Origin: Chamaesiphon sp.
Lineage (GTDB): Bacteria > Cyanobacteriota > Cyanobacteriia > Cyanobacteriales > Chamaesiphonaceae
Direction of reading: 5' to 3'
Length of the DNA: 8,197 bases
Assembly: GCA_020059425.1 (NCBI GenBank)
Contig: JAGVCD010000062.1
Location: 1-8,197 of the forward strand
In this document: positions 1 through 5,732 of the stretch, piece by piece
Numbering within the stretch: the first letter of the stretch is position 1
How the letters are laid out: every line of letters begins with the position of its first letter
Notes under the pieces: model-generated
Told to the model about the DNA's origin: nothing
The model's database searches: none
The model's input: the letters and a program-made list of their open reading frames with translations, nothing else
Made by a program: the position numbers and the translations under genes

Positions 1-84
1 CTAAGAGCTGCTGCATGTCTAAAAAAGCACATTGAATTAAGATCAATTCATCTCCTTAGCAGTGTAGATATTCCACTCGCATGA
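1..84 (+). other. Open frame entering from the left edge, possible 3' end of an upstream gene
   Basis: This reading frame is open from base 1 to a TGA at 82-84 (27 codons, ending ...SSVDIPLA). Its stop overlaps the ATG of the WD40 gene in an ATGA arrangement. It could be the end of a neighbouring gene, or the frameshifted upstream part of a longer protein whose C-terminus is the WD40 domain. The stretch is too short to recognise a family, and a chance open frame of this length is quite possible. Confidence 0.2.
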
Positions 85-926
85 TTGGGATGCTCCCAGA
101 TGGCCAGCGTATTGTCAGCGGTAGTGAGGACGGGAAGTTGATGCTATGGGACGCAAAAACAGGTGCATCCATCGGTAAACCTTGGCTCGGTCATGAAAAG
201 GATGTCAGGTCAGTAGCGTTTAGTCCAGATGGTCAGCGTATCGTTAGCGGTAGCTTTGACAAAACGGTGCGCTTATGGGACGCAAAAACAGGTGCGCCCA
301 TCGGTAAACCCTTGCTCGGTCATCAAATTGGAGTTATTTCAGCCGTGTTTAGTCCGGATGGTCAGCGTATTGTTAGTGGTGGTCAAGATGAAACAGTGCG
401 GCTATGGAATGCAAAAACAGGTGCGCCCATCGGTGAACCCTTGCTCGGTCATAAGGGTTGGGTCACGTCAGTAGCGTTTAGTCCAGATGGTCAACGCATT
501 GTCAGCGGTGGTGAGGATAGAACGTTGCAGTTATGGGACGCAAAAACAGGAACTCCAATGGGTAAACCCTTGAAGGGGCATACTGGAAAAGTGTGGTCAG
601 TGTCGTTTAGTTCGGATGGTCAGCGAATTGTCAGCGGCAGTCAGGACAAAACGGTGCGACTATGGAATGCAAAAACAGGTGCGCCCATCGGTAAGCCCTT
701 GATTGGTCATACTGGTGATATCAGTGTGGTGTCGTTTAGTCCAGATAGTCAACGTATTGTCAGCAGCAGTATGGATAAAACGATGCGGCTATGGGACGTT
801 AAAACAGGAACTTCCATCGGTGAACCCTTAAAAGTTAATGAGTCTAGTGTCAATTCAGTGTCGTTTAGTCCAGATGGTCAACGCATTGTCAGCGGTGATG
901 ATGATCATAGAATGTGGTTGTGGGAT
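81..926 (+). repeat. Tandem 129-bp WD40-encoding repeat, seven units
   Basis: The WD40 units repeat at DNA level every 129 bp. The core around AAAACAGGTGCGCCCATCGG and the block TTTAGTCCAGATGGTCA recur with few changes between units. Similarity at synonymous positions points to recent duplication or gene conversion among blades. Unit boundaries taken at each GH codon are 189, 318, 447, 576, 705 and 834; the first unit is incomplete. Confidence 0.85.
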
Positions 927-1076
927 ATTTCCTGGAAGTCTTGGCTACCGATAGTTTGCAATCAACTACGCTATCATCCCAGCCTTAATCAACCGACAAC
1001 AGATGTTGCCCGCGAAGCCAAGCAAACTTGCGAACAATATACACATTCTAGTACTCGATCGGATTCAATGCCTTGA
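81..1076 (+). CDS. WD40 beta-propeller repeat protein, probably truncated at its N-terminus
   Basis: The 331-aa protein carries seven WD40 blades with a strict 43-residue period. GH dipeptides lie at residues 37, 80, 123, 166 and 209, replaced by VN at 252. LWD or LWN closes each blade at 22, 65, 108, 151, 194, 237 and 280, and most blades share SPDGQRIVSG. The array should fold as a protein-binding propeller. Blade 1 lacks its GH and first strand because the ORF begins inside it. The tail from residue 283 (W-x2-WLP-x2-CNQLRYHP, then A-x2-TCEQY) resembles the C-terminus of long cyanobacterial STAND (NB-ARC/NACHT)-WD40 proteins, so this is probably the detached end of such a protein. In-frame stops at 33-35 and 57-59 block extension upstream, and no Shine-Dalgarno precedes the ATG. 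The last residues look unrelated to the family, which fits a rearrangement near 1040-1076. The fold is certain; whether the gene is expressed is not. Confidence 0.8.
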   Translation: MIGMLPDGQRIVSGSEDGKLMLWDAKTGASIGKPWLGHEKDVRSVAFSPDGQRIVSGSFDKTVRLWDAKTGAPIGKPLLGHQIGVISAVFSPDGQRIVSGGQDETVRLWNAKTGAPIGEPLLGHKGWVTSVAFSPDGQRIVSGGEDRTLQLWDAKTGTPMGKPLKGHTGKVWSVSFSSDGQRIVSGSQDKTVRLWNAKTGAPIGKPLIGHTGDISVVSFSPDSQRIVSSSMDKTMRLWDVKTGTSIGEPLKVNESSVNSVSFSPDGQRIVSGDDDHRMWLWDISWKSWLPIVCNQLRYHPSLNQPTTDVAREAKQTCEQYTHSSTRSDSMP

Positions 1077-1344
1077 ACAGCCAAAAAAAACGATCGATCT
1101 ACCTTAGATAACTACAGTCAAGCCCTAGCCATTGCTAAAACAGAAAACCGATCGCGCTTAGTAGCCGTGATCCTCGATCGCATTAGCGACATATTCCAAG
1201 CCCAAGAAGAAATCCAAGATGCCATCATCGCTTATGAAGCTGCCTTCCAAGCCTTAGAATCAGAAAATCAACTCAGTAATTGATCGCCTCAGTCGAATTC
1301 CCAAAAACTTCTACTTCAAGATTTACTATTGGCAGGACGAGTGA
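1077..1344 (+). pseudogene. Remnant of a TPR-repeat protein, broken by lost start and frameshift
   Basis: Directly after the WD40 stop the same frame stays open for 68 codons to a TGA at 1281-1283. It encodes a TPR-like helical pair: YSQALAIAKTENRSR, then ILDRISDIF and AIIAYEAAFQALES. From about 1258 the +1 frame continues with what looks like the natural C-terminus, VIDRLSRIPKNFYF, ending at a TGA at 1342-1344. No plausible start codon opens the segment. I read it as the 3' end of a cyanobacterial TPR protein that lost its front part and suffered an indel near 1258-1267. From memory, such tails follow TPRs in cyanobacterial caspase/STAND-type proteins; this is inference. The end overlaps the converging DUF5615 gene by 29 bp. 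Confidence 0.5.
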
Positions 1345-1666
1345 CTCTCAATAATTCACCTTCAATTGATTCTTTGGTACCGATTACTCGATCGATCTTG
1401 ATAGTGAATCCATCCCAGTCTAGATTTTTGGAACAAACTATAATTCCAGCATGATTAATGCCTTGATTATGCAGCCAGATAAAATCTCGACGATTTTGGG
1501 TAATTACCGCACGCTCCTGATTAGTAGCAAACAGCAACACTTCATCATCTGTGATTCCCTGATTGGCATTCCCTGCATCTTTCACAGTCAGAATATCGTA
1601 GCCTTTATTTCGTAACCTTGCTACGACTGGTAAAGGAAATTGCTCATCAGAATATAACCGTAGCAT
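1316..1666 (-). CDS. DUF5615 family PIN-like protein, putative VapC-type toxin
   Basis: This 116-aa protein matches the DUF5615 PIN-like family, predicted metal-dependent RNases related to the Mut7-C and VapC folds. Visible signature: an N-terminal acidic pair in LYSDEQFP (D7, E8), helix residues PVVARLRNKGYDILTV, the acidic group D40-D41-E42 in the segment ITDDEVLLFA, and ITQNRRDF with D61. Those acidic residues are the likely metal ligands. Length is normal for the family, so the gene looks intact. Its ATG follows the TAA of the DUF433 gene with no gap (TAAATG), so translation is probably coupled and the antitoxin is made first. By family precedent it would act in the cytoplasm as an RNA-cleaving toxin held in check by its partner. 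Toxicity and target are inferred. Its 3' end overlaps the TPR remnant on the other strand. Confidence 0.85.
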   Translation of the reverse strand: MLRLYSDEQFPLPVVARLRNKGYDILTVKDAGNANQGITDDEVLLFATNQERAVITQNRRDFIWLHNQGINHAGIIVCSKNLDWDGFTIKIDRVIGTKESIEGELLRVTRPANSKS

Positions 1667-1993
1667 TTATGCTGCCTCGTTGGCAGCAATCGCGGCATTA
1701 ACTTCATCGGGAAATGCAGCAGCATAAGCCCAAGCATTTTGTAAATCAGCTGCGGTGAGATGGGGATAAGCTTCTAGTATTTTCAGATCACTTGCGCCCA
1801 AGCGACGATATTCTACCAAATCCCAAACAGGTATTCTGGTGCCTGTAATGCAAGCATCGCCCCCAACAATTCCAGGCGTTTTGCTGATGCCACTCCAGAG
1901 GCTACCAAGATTTTGAGCTAATAATTGCAGAATCTCGGTTTTTTCAGGAACTGAGAGCGCGAGAAGCTGCTGCTGAAGTTCTTGGGTACTCAT
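1667..1993 (-). CDS. DUF433 domain protein, putative antitoxin of the DUF5615 partner
   Basis: Residues about 37-95 of this 108-aa protein are a DUF433 domain: PGIVGGDACITGTRIPVWDL, then EYRRLGASDLKILEAYPHLT and DLQNAWAYA. DUF433 is a small helix-turn-helix-like domain that recurs beside DUF5615 PIN proteins and is predicted to be the antitoxin and repressor. Residues 1-35 (STQELQQQLLALSVPEK...) form an extra helical segment resembling the short helix of other small antitoxins. A TTG at 2065 would add 24 residues. I prefer the ATG at 1993 because the extension has no family character and a consensus -10 at 2022-2027 would start transcription downstream of 2065. No Shine-Dalgarno is evident. 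The stop codon abuts the toxin start, giving a two-gene operon. Confidence 0.82.
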   Translation of the reverse strand: MSTQELQQQLLALSVPEKTEILQLLAQNLGSLWSGISKTPGIVGGDACITGTRIPVWDLVEYRRLGASDLKILEAYPHLTAADLQNAWAYAAAFPDEVNAAIAANEAA

Positions 1994-2021
1994 AAGTTTG
2001 CGATCGGTTGCTGATTTGATT

Positions 2022-2057
2022 ATTATATCGCCTGGACCGTGGAATTTTTTGGATTCC
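2022..2057 (-). promoter_or_regulatory. Candidate promoter and operator of the DUF433/DUF5615 operon
   Basis: On the minus strand a perfect TATAAT lies at 2027-2022, 28 bp before the DUF433 ATG. No -35 hexamer is recognisable at normal spacing, as in many cyanobacterial type 2 promoters. Just upstream, 2041-2057 is an inverted repeat, GGAAT-7-ATTCC, in the -35 region, a natural place for an autoregulatory antitoxin to bind. The -10 is good by sequence; the operator role is inference. Confidence 0.4.
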
Positions 2058-2358
2058 GGCGGCAAGGATCAAGCTGACAGAGGTACTACTCTCCAGGCCA
2101 AAGACGTTCGCTTAAATTTTGAATTTTTCACATGTTTTCAAAAAAGGCTATCACTATTTTTTCAATCGAACCAATTTTTCAGCACATCTTCACTTCACAT
2201 TCTACTTTTCAAAGAAGAAACAATAGTTAACTCATAATGCCCTTATAGCAATAATTCTACATATATTTAGTTATTTTTTTGCTTGAGGAAATATTCAGAT
2301 TGTCGATTTTTGCTACAAATTTCCAAATTAAAGAAAAGGTCTTGTACACTTCAAGAAC

Positions 2359-2387
2359 ATCAAGTTTTACAAACTGTCAAACTTGAT
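2359..2387. promoter_or_regulatory. Perfect 9-bp inverted repeat upstream of the oxidase gene, candidate operator
   Basis: ATCAAGTTT at 2359-2367 pairs exactly with AAACTTGAT at 2379-2387 across an 11-bp spacer, 68 bp before the oxidase ATG. The spacer contains TACAAACTGT, loosely like the TACA/TGTA half-sites bound by BlaI/CopY-type repressors, though spacing differs. There is no T-run after it, so a terminator is unlikely. Position and symmetry suggest a transcription-factor site or a 5'-leader hairpin. Confidence 0.4.
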
Positions 2388-2442
2388 TAAATTCAACATC
2401 TATTTTGGAACGTCAAGAAGCAAAATCTAAACCATCATTGGC

Positions 2443-2446
2443 AGGA
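2443..2446 (+). promoter_or_regulatory. Shine-Dalgarno that sets the oxidase start
   Basis: AGGA lies 9 nt before the ATG at 2456. That ATG begins a textbook Tat signal peptide. An upstream in-frame TTG at 2405 would bury the signal behind 17 polar residues and has no comparable site, so 2456 is preferred. Confidence 0.6.
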
Positions 2447-2455
2447 ACTTTGGCT

Positions 2456-4099
2456 ATGAAAATCACTAGACGTGAAGCAATCAAACTGGTAGGGAGTGGC
2501 ATCCTGATATCTCCCTTAAGTTTTCCTCAGCCAGCTCTAGCCCAGTTTAGCCCCACCTTCCCGCGATTCCAAATACCACTGAAACTGCCGCCCTTACTTC
2601 TCCCGACTAAAAGCAACACCACCGGCAAACGTCCGATCGACTACTACGAAATCAACATGCAAAAAGCAGAAATCGAAATACTGCCAGGGCTGATGACCAA
2701 AATGTGGTGTTACGTTGGTAAAGGATTAGGCCCCGCAGCCGTCGGTCCGATCATTCGGCATCGTGGTGGAGTAGAGCCAGAAGACGAAGGCCGTACCTCG
2801 GTAATTCGGTTTATCAACAATTTAGGAACAACTATTGAGCAAGGCATGGAAAAGCCGATCGACACTTCCATTCACCTGCATGGAATGGCATCGCTGCCGG
2901 AATATGATGGGTATGCCACCGATTTAATTTCACCTGGTTATTTTAAAGACTACTTCTACCCCAACGATCGAGCAGCAACACTCTGGTATCACGATCATGC
3001 TGTCCACAAAACCTCGCGCAATGTTTATATGGGCTTGGTGGGTATGTACGTAGTGGATGATGCCAAAGACCGCAACCTCAATTTACCCAGAGGGGAATAT
3101 GACATTCCCTTAATCATTCAAGATAAAAAGTTCGATCCAACAGGGCAATTAATCTTTAACGATCGCCAACGGCGTAGTGCCTATGGCGATGTAATTTTAG
3201 TCAATGGCACACCTTTTCCTCACCTGAAAGTGCAGCGGCGAAAATATCGCTTCCGGGTACTGAATGCCTCTCCATCGCGCGTTTACCAATTGGTATTGAG
3301 TCAACAAGAAAACACCTTAACCAAAGGAAATTCTTTCCATGTTATTAGTACTGATGCCGGACTGTTAGAACAGCCTGTCAGAATGGAATCTCCGCTCAAT
3401 TCACTGCGGATCGGAGTGGGCGAACGCTATGGTATCGTGATTGATTTTAAAGACTATCCCAGCGGTTCCCAACTCTATCTACATAATCCGGCATTTCCTA
3501 ACAACGTTGATACAAGCAACCAAACTGGTGTGATTATGCGGTTTGATATTGAGGAAGAAGTGATCGATGACAGTTCACTGCCCACTATTTTGCGTCAACC
3601 TTTTGAGCGCTTAGTTGATCAAATTCAGCCTGGTCAAACCATTCCCACCCGAACTTTTCGATTTGAGCGGAACGGCGGGGAATGGAAAATCAATAACAAA
3701 GTCTGGGACGAAAAACGCATAGATGCTAATCCTCAGCCAGGAGCGATCGAGATCTGGAAATTTGTTAATGCTGGCAGCGGTTGGACACATCCAGTGCATA
3801 TTCATTTTGTTGATTTACAAATGATCGATCGGAATGGATTGCCACCCCGTCCCTATGAACGCGGTTGGAAGGATGTATTTCTCCTCGATGATTTTGAAAC
3901 CATTAGAGTCATTGCCAAGTTTAGCGCGCCGATCGACCCCACCCCCGGTAAAAGTCCGATTAAGGGCAAGTATATGATGCACTGCCATAACCTGGTGCAT
4001 GAAGACCACGACATGATGACCCAATTTGAGATTGGGGCCGGAGGTGATAGTCCTACATCAGCTATGGCACAACCCATCTCAGTGATGAAACCATTTTGA
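2456..4099 (+). CDS. Tat-exported multicopper oxidase, CotA/laccase-like
   Basis: The 547-aa protein has all four copper-binding signatures of three-domain multicopper oxidases. HLHG (H140, H142) and WYHDH (H179, H181) supply type 2/3 ligands. HPVHIH (H445, H448, H450) and HCHNLVHEDHDM (H509, C510, H511, H515, M520) complete the trinuclear centre and the type 1 site, with Met as axial ligand. The EDxDMM ending is the form seen in Bacillus CotA and bilirubin oxidase. Such enzymes oxidise phenols, bilirubin-like compounds or metal ions and reduce O2 to water; the substrate here cannot be read from sequence. Residues 1-30 are a twin-arginine signal (TRREAIKL, hydrophobic core, cleavage after ALA), so it is exported folded to the periplasm. 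No Met-rich copper-oxidase insert is evident, which argues against a CueO-type cuprous oxidase. No copper chaperone or efflux gene is adjacent. Length is normal and the gene looks intact. Confidence 0.95.
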   Translation: MKITRREAIKLVGSGILISPLSFPQPALAQFSPTFPRFQIPLKLPPLLLPTKSNTTGKRPIDYYEINMQKAEIEILPGLMTKMWCYVGKGLGPAAVGPIIRHRGGVEPEDEGRTSVIRFINNLGTTIEQGMEKPIDTSIHLHGMASLPEYDGYATDLISPGYFKDYFYPNDRAATLWYHDHAVHKTSRNVYMGLVGMYVVDDAKDRNLNLPRGEYDIPLIIQDKKFDPTGQLIFNDRQRRSAYGDVILVNGTPFPHLKVQRRKYRFRVLNASPSRVYQLVLSQQENTLTKGNSFHVISTDAGLLEQPVRMESPLNSLRIGVGERYGIVIDFKDYPSGSQLYLHNPAFPNNVDTSNQTGVIMRFDIEEEVIDDSSLPTILRQPFERLVDQIQPGQTIPTRTFRFERNGGEWKINNKVWDEKRIDANPQPGAIEIWKFVNAGSGWTHPVHIHFVDLQMIDRNGLPPRPYERGWKDVFLLDDFETIRVIAKFSAPIDPTPGKSPIKGKYMMHCHNLVHEDHDMMTQFEIGAGGDSPTSAMAQPISVMKPF

Positions 4100-4104
4100 C
4101 AGTT

Positions 4105-4464
4105 TCATTTCGGTTCTTTTCCTTTCATTTCCCCATAAGTCTGGCGATTACTTTCCCGAATGGCATCGTAGTCGTAAGGATCTTGGGGATTTGAAGGGTC
4201 TGCCTGGGTAACTGGAGGATCTTTCTTTTGCGAATCATTTGGGGCTGGGCTAGGCTTGCCTGCCTGGGGAGGTTTAGGCGGAGTCGCATCAGCCGCATTC
4301 ACTGCTAGATAAACGGGAATATGTTCAATAATGACCATACTACCGGGTAATGGGCGGCTCATTGCCACTTTCGTTGTTAGTACGATTGTAGCTAAACACA
4401 ATAGCAGGGTTTGTAAAATTCGTTTTAGCATAAGAATTTTGTAGTTATCTGTTACTTCCATCAT
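4105..4464 (-). CDS. Small secreted or membrane-anchored proline-rich protein, unknown function
   Basis: I do not recognise this 119-aa protein. It has a hydrophobic segment at about residues 12-31 after K14-R15, which reads as a signal peptide or membrane anchor (possible cleavage after AMS). Then come a short region VIIEHIPVYLAVNAA, a proline-rich linker (62-97) and a charged Tyr-containing tail (PYDYDAIRESNRQTYGEM). Starts: tandem ATGs at 4464 and 4461 follow AAGGA (4474-4470) by 5 and 8 nt, so one of these is likely. A start at 4491 would add nine residues, and an ATG at 4431 would give a tighter signal peptide but has no ribosome site. It converges on the oxidase gene with only 5 bp between stops and no terminator, so the two transcripts probably overlap. 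Shared periplasmic location hints at a link with the oxidase, but that is speculation. Confidence 0.7.
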   Translation of the reverse strand: MMEVTDNYKILMLKRILQTLLLCLATIVLTTKVAMSRPLPGSMVIIEHIPVYLAVNAADATPPKPPQAGKPSPAPNDSQKKDPPVTQADPSNPQDPYDYDAIRESNRQTYGEMKGKEPK

Positions 4465-4484
4465 AATCTTCCTTACTGAGTGTC

Positions 4485-4572
4485 TGCACAAATAGCTGGA
4501 AGGTCAACTGTGCAAGCGCTTTATGTAGAAATTTTGTCAAATATCAAGAAAAGCGATCAACTGATGCACAGT
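4485..4572. promoter_or_regulatory. Cluster of TGTGCA/TGCACA sites with a long imperfect hairpin
   Basis: The hexamer TGTGCA, in either orientation, occurs three times in 88 bp: 4485-4490, 4509-4514 and 4565-4570. The last two extend to a perfect 8-bp inverted repeat (ACTGTGCA 4507-4514, TGCACAGT 4565-4572). Nested inside, CGCTTT (4517-4522) faces AAAGCG (4550-4555). A minus-strand TTGACA lies at 4540-4535 without a good -10. The region sits between the end of the nuclease operon and the small secreted gene, so it could be an operator or promoter for the latter, or an mRNA 3'-end structure for the former. Confidence 0.3.
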
Positions 4573-4578
4573 AAAATA

Positions 4579-5211
4579 TCACTTAACCCAAAGCCCATCG
4601 CCCTCATAGAATCCCTCGCTATCCACAACACCCCAAGACCGCCGCCGCACCAAGCAGCCAGTATCCCCCAACAGTAACCCCAGCCACACATCGACCAAAG
4701 GCAACCCTGACCTGCGCTGCAATTCCAGCAACCTCATCTCGCCACAATTGGCCATCGATGCTCGAATCTGCGCCGCCCACAATTCCACATCTTCGCTGTG
4801 GGCATTCCCCAGAATCTGCCGTGCCACCTCCGCCTTCCTTAACTCATCAGAGATCAATTCATCCGCCTCCACCCCCAACTTAATCACCGACTGCCGCGAT
4901 TCAGGGTAATCATGCTCCTGCTCCAAATACAGATGCTCATCCCGCAGTACAAAAGTTCGCGGGTAAAGATGTGCCCACAGCTCATCATCAACGATCGGCT
5001 CCTGCTCAGGTAAATAAGCCGCTGCAATCTCTGCCAAGATCACTTCAGCTCTGGACCTGTAGATCTCACCCAGTTCACCGATCGCCCGTGCCCCATCAAC
5101 TAGATCCAAGCCCTCCAAATGACGGCAAAGAATCACCATACTGGCCGTCGCTGGTTCAGCCTGAGCCACCGCCAAAATCTGCCACAAATCTAGCTCTAAC
5201 TGTTGGGGCAT
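4579..5211 (-). CDS. Hypothetical helical protein, third gene of the nuclease operon
   Basis: I do not recognise this protein of about 210 aa. It is acidic and mostly helical by composition: LELDLWQILAVAQA at the N-terminus, a long amphipathic stretch with GARAIGELGEIYRSRAEVIL, then a segment rich in E, D and Y, then RKAEVARQIL and LLELQRRSGLP. It ends in an aromatic, glycine-rich tail (GVVDSEGFYEGDGLWV). There is no signal peptide or membrane segment, so it should be cytoplasmic. Two starts are possible: ATG 5211, giving a 16-bp overlap with the upstream gene, or ATG 5235, giving 40 bp and eight more residues. Neither has a Shine-Dalgarno; I chose 5211 because the conserved-looking helix begins there. 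The overlap argues for coupled translation with the upstream Cys-cluster protein and the nuclease. LELQRRSGLP-x-VDV looks helix-turn-helix-like, but too weakly to assign DNA binding. Confidence 0.75.
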   Translation of the reverse strand: MPQQLELDLWQILAVAQAEPATASMVILCRHLEGLDLVDGARAIGELGEIYRSRAEVILAEIAAAYLPEQEPIVDDELWAHLYPRTFVLRDEHLYLEQEHDYPESRQSVIKLGVEADELISDELRKAEVARQILGNAHSEDVELWAAQIRASMANCGEMRLLELQRRSGLPLVDVWLGLLLGDTGCLVRRRSWGVVDSEGFYEGDGLWVK

Positions 5212-5732
5212 AGCGGACAGGGAGAAATAGGACATTGGCTAGGGTGCAACTCAATTCGGTGGGCAAACTTAGTCAACTCCACGCCAAGATCGATAGAACA
5301 CGATCGCAAAATATTAGTCATTAGTTCCACCACCTGCGCTGGTGACAAGCCCATACAGTGCATTGGCTCTACCGATAATACTTTCCCTTTACCACCCTGC
5401 CAGACCTCAGCGGAAATCGCATGAACTGGTGCGTCCCTTCGCTCTCGATAAAAGATAATGCTGGCGGTGATGCCAACGGGCGGATCGAGTACGATCGTGC
5501 GTGGTCGTTGGCGTAACCCCTCTGATTGCGAAGTACCTACATCAGCAGCAAAAGAATCGACCTCAAGCCGAGAAGAACGAGCCACCTTTCGCTCCAAGCT
5601 AATCCTCTGCTTGTGCCGATGGTAATAACGACGATTTGGGCATATCTCCCCGTCCCAGCAAGGCTTGGCTTGGGCTTCGGTGTTTCCCAGCTTGGAGCAT
5701 TGGGCGCAGTTATGACCAGTTTTCTTAGGCAT
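5196..5732 (-). CDS. Hypothetical protein with N-terminal four-Cys (zinc-finger-like) cluster, second gene of the nuclease operon
   Basis: The family of this 178-aa protein is not recognised. Residues 9-31 hold a likely zinc site, C9-x2-C12-x12-C25-x5-C31, followed at once by a very basic aromatic stretch NRRYYHRHKQR, typical of a nucleic-acid-binding finger. A low-complexity basic/serine linker follows to about residue 75. The C-terminal domain (about 78-165, VLDPPVGITASIIFYRERRD, EVWQGGKGKVL, LSPAQVVELMTNIL) looks like an alpha/beta fold. The extreme end, CPISPCPLC, carries three more Cys but lies where the next gene overlaps, so its relevance is unclear. The ATG at 5732 lies 8 bp inside the nuclease gene, a layout that suggests translational coupling, and no Shine-Dalgarno is seen. 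A role in RNA or DNA binding beside the nuclease is a reasonable inference, not a demonstrated function. Confidence 0.78.
   Translation of the reverse strand: MPKKTGHNCAQCSKLGNTEAQAKPCWDGEICPNRRYYHRHKQRISLERKVARSSRLEVDSFAADVGTSQSEGLRQRPRTIVLDPPVGITASIIFYRERRDAPVHAISAEVWQGGKGKVLSVEPMHCMGLSPAQVVELMTNILRSCSIDLGVELTKFAHRIELHPSQCPISPCPLCPNS

Larger units (their letters stand above)
1994..2455. other. AT-rich divergent intergenic region between the TA pair and the oxidase gene
   Basis: This 462-bp region separates the leftward antitoxin gene from the rightward multicopper oxidase. It holds the candidate TA promoter (2022-2057) and, near the oxidase, a perfect inverted repeat (2359-2387). The stretch 2095-2358 is strongly AT-rich with poly-T and poly-A runs. 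A short frame at 1998-2237 has no family character and low-complexity composition, so I do not call it a gene. I see no tRNA, CRISPR, transposon end or clear terminator. Confidence 0.6.

Noticed and set aside
81..926. Regular repeats that could suggest a CRISPR array
   Set aside because: The period is 129 bp, the repeats are in frame, and they encode WD40 blades. No short repeat-spacer pattern exists.
1994..2065. N-terminal extension of the DUF433 protein to a TTG at 2065
   Set aside because: The 24 extra residues have no family character, and the best -10 hexamer lies downstream of that TTG. The ATG at 1993 is preferred.
2078..2091. A 14-mer shared with 8056-8069 in the nuclease gene
   Set aside because: Flanks do not align beyond a few bases. 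One such match is not surprising in 8 kb, so it is not evidence of a duplicated fragment.
1998..2237. 79-codon plus-strand frame in the intergenic region
   Set aside because: It starts inside the TA promoter on the opposite strand, has Phe/Ser-rich low-complexity composition and no recognisable domain.
2405..2455. TTG start at 2405 for the oxidase
   Set aside because: It would put 17 polar residues before a standard Tat signal, and the ATG at 2456 has its own AGGA at good spacing.
3611..4077. Minus-strand frames within the oxidase gene
   Set aside because: They are antisense to the highly conserved copper-ligand region of the oxidase and have no family features.
4100..4104. Possible bidirectional terminator between oxidase and small secreted gene
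   Set aside because: The gap is 5 bp, and I see no GC-rich hairpin with T-run in it or in the adjoining gene ends.
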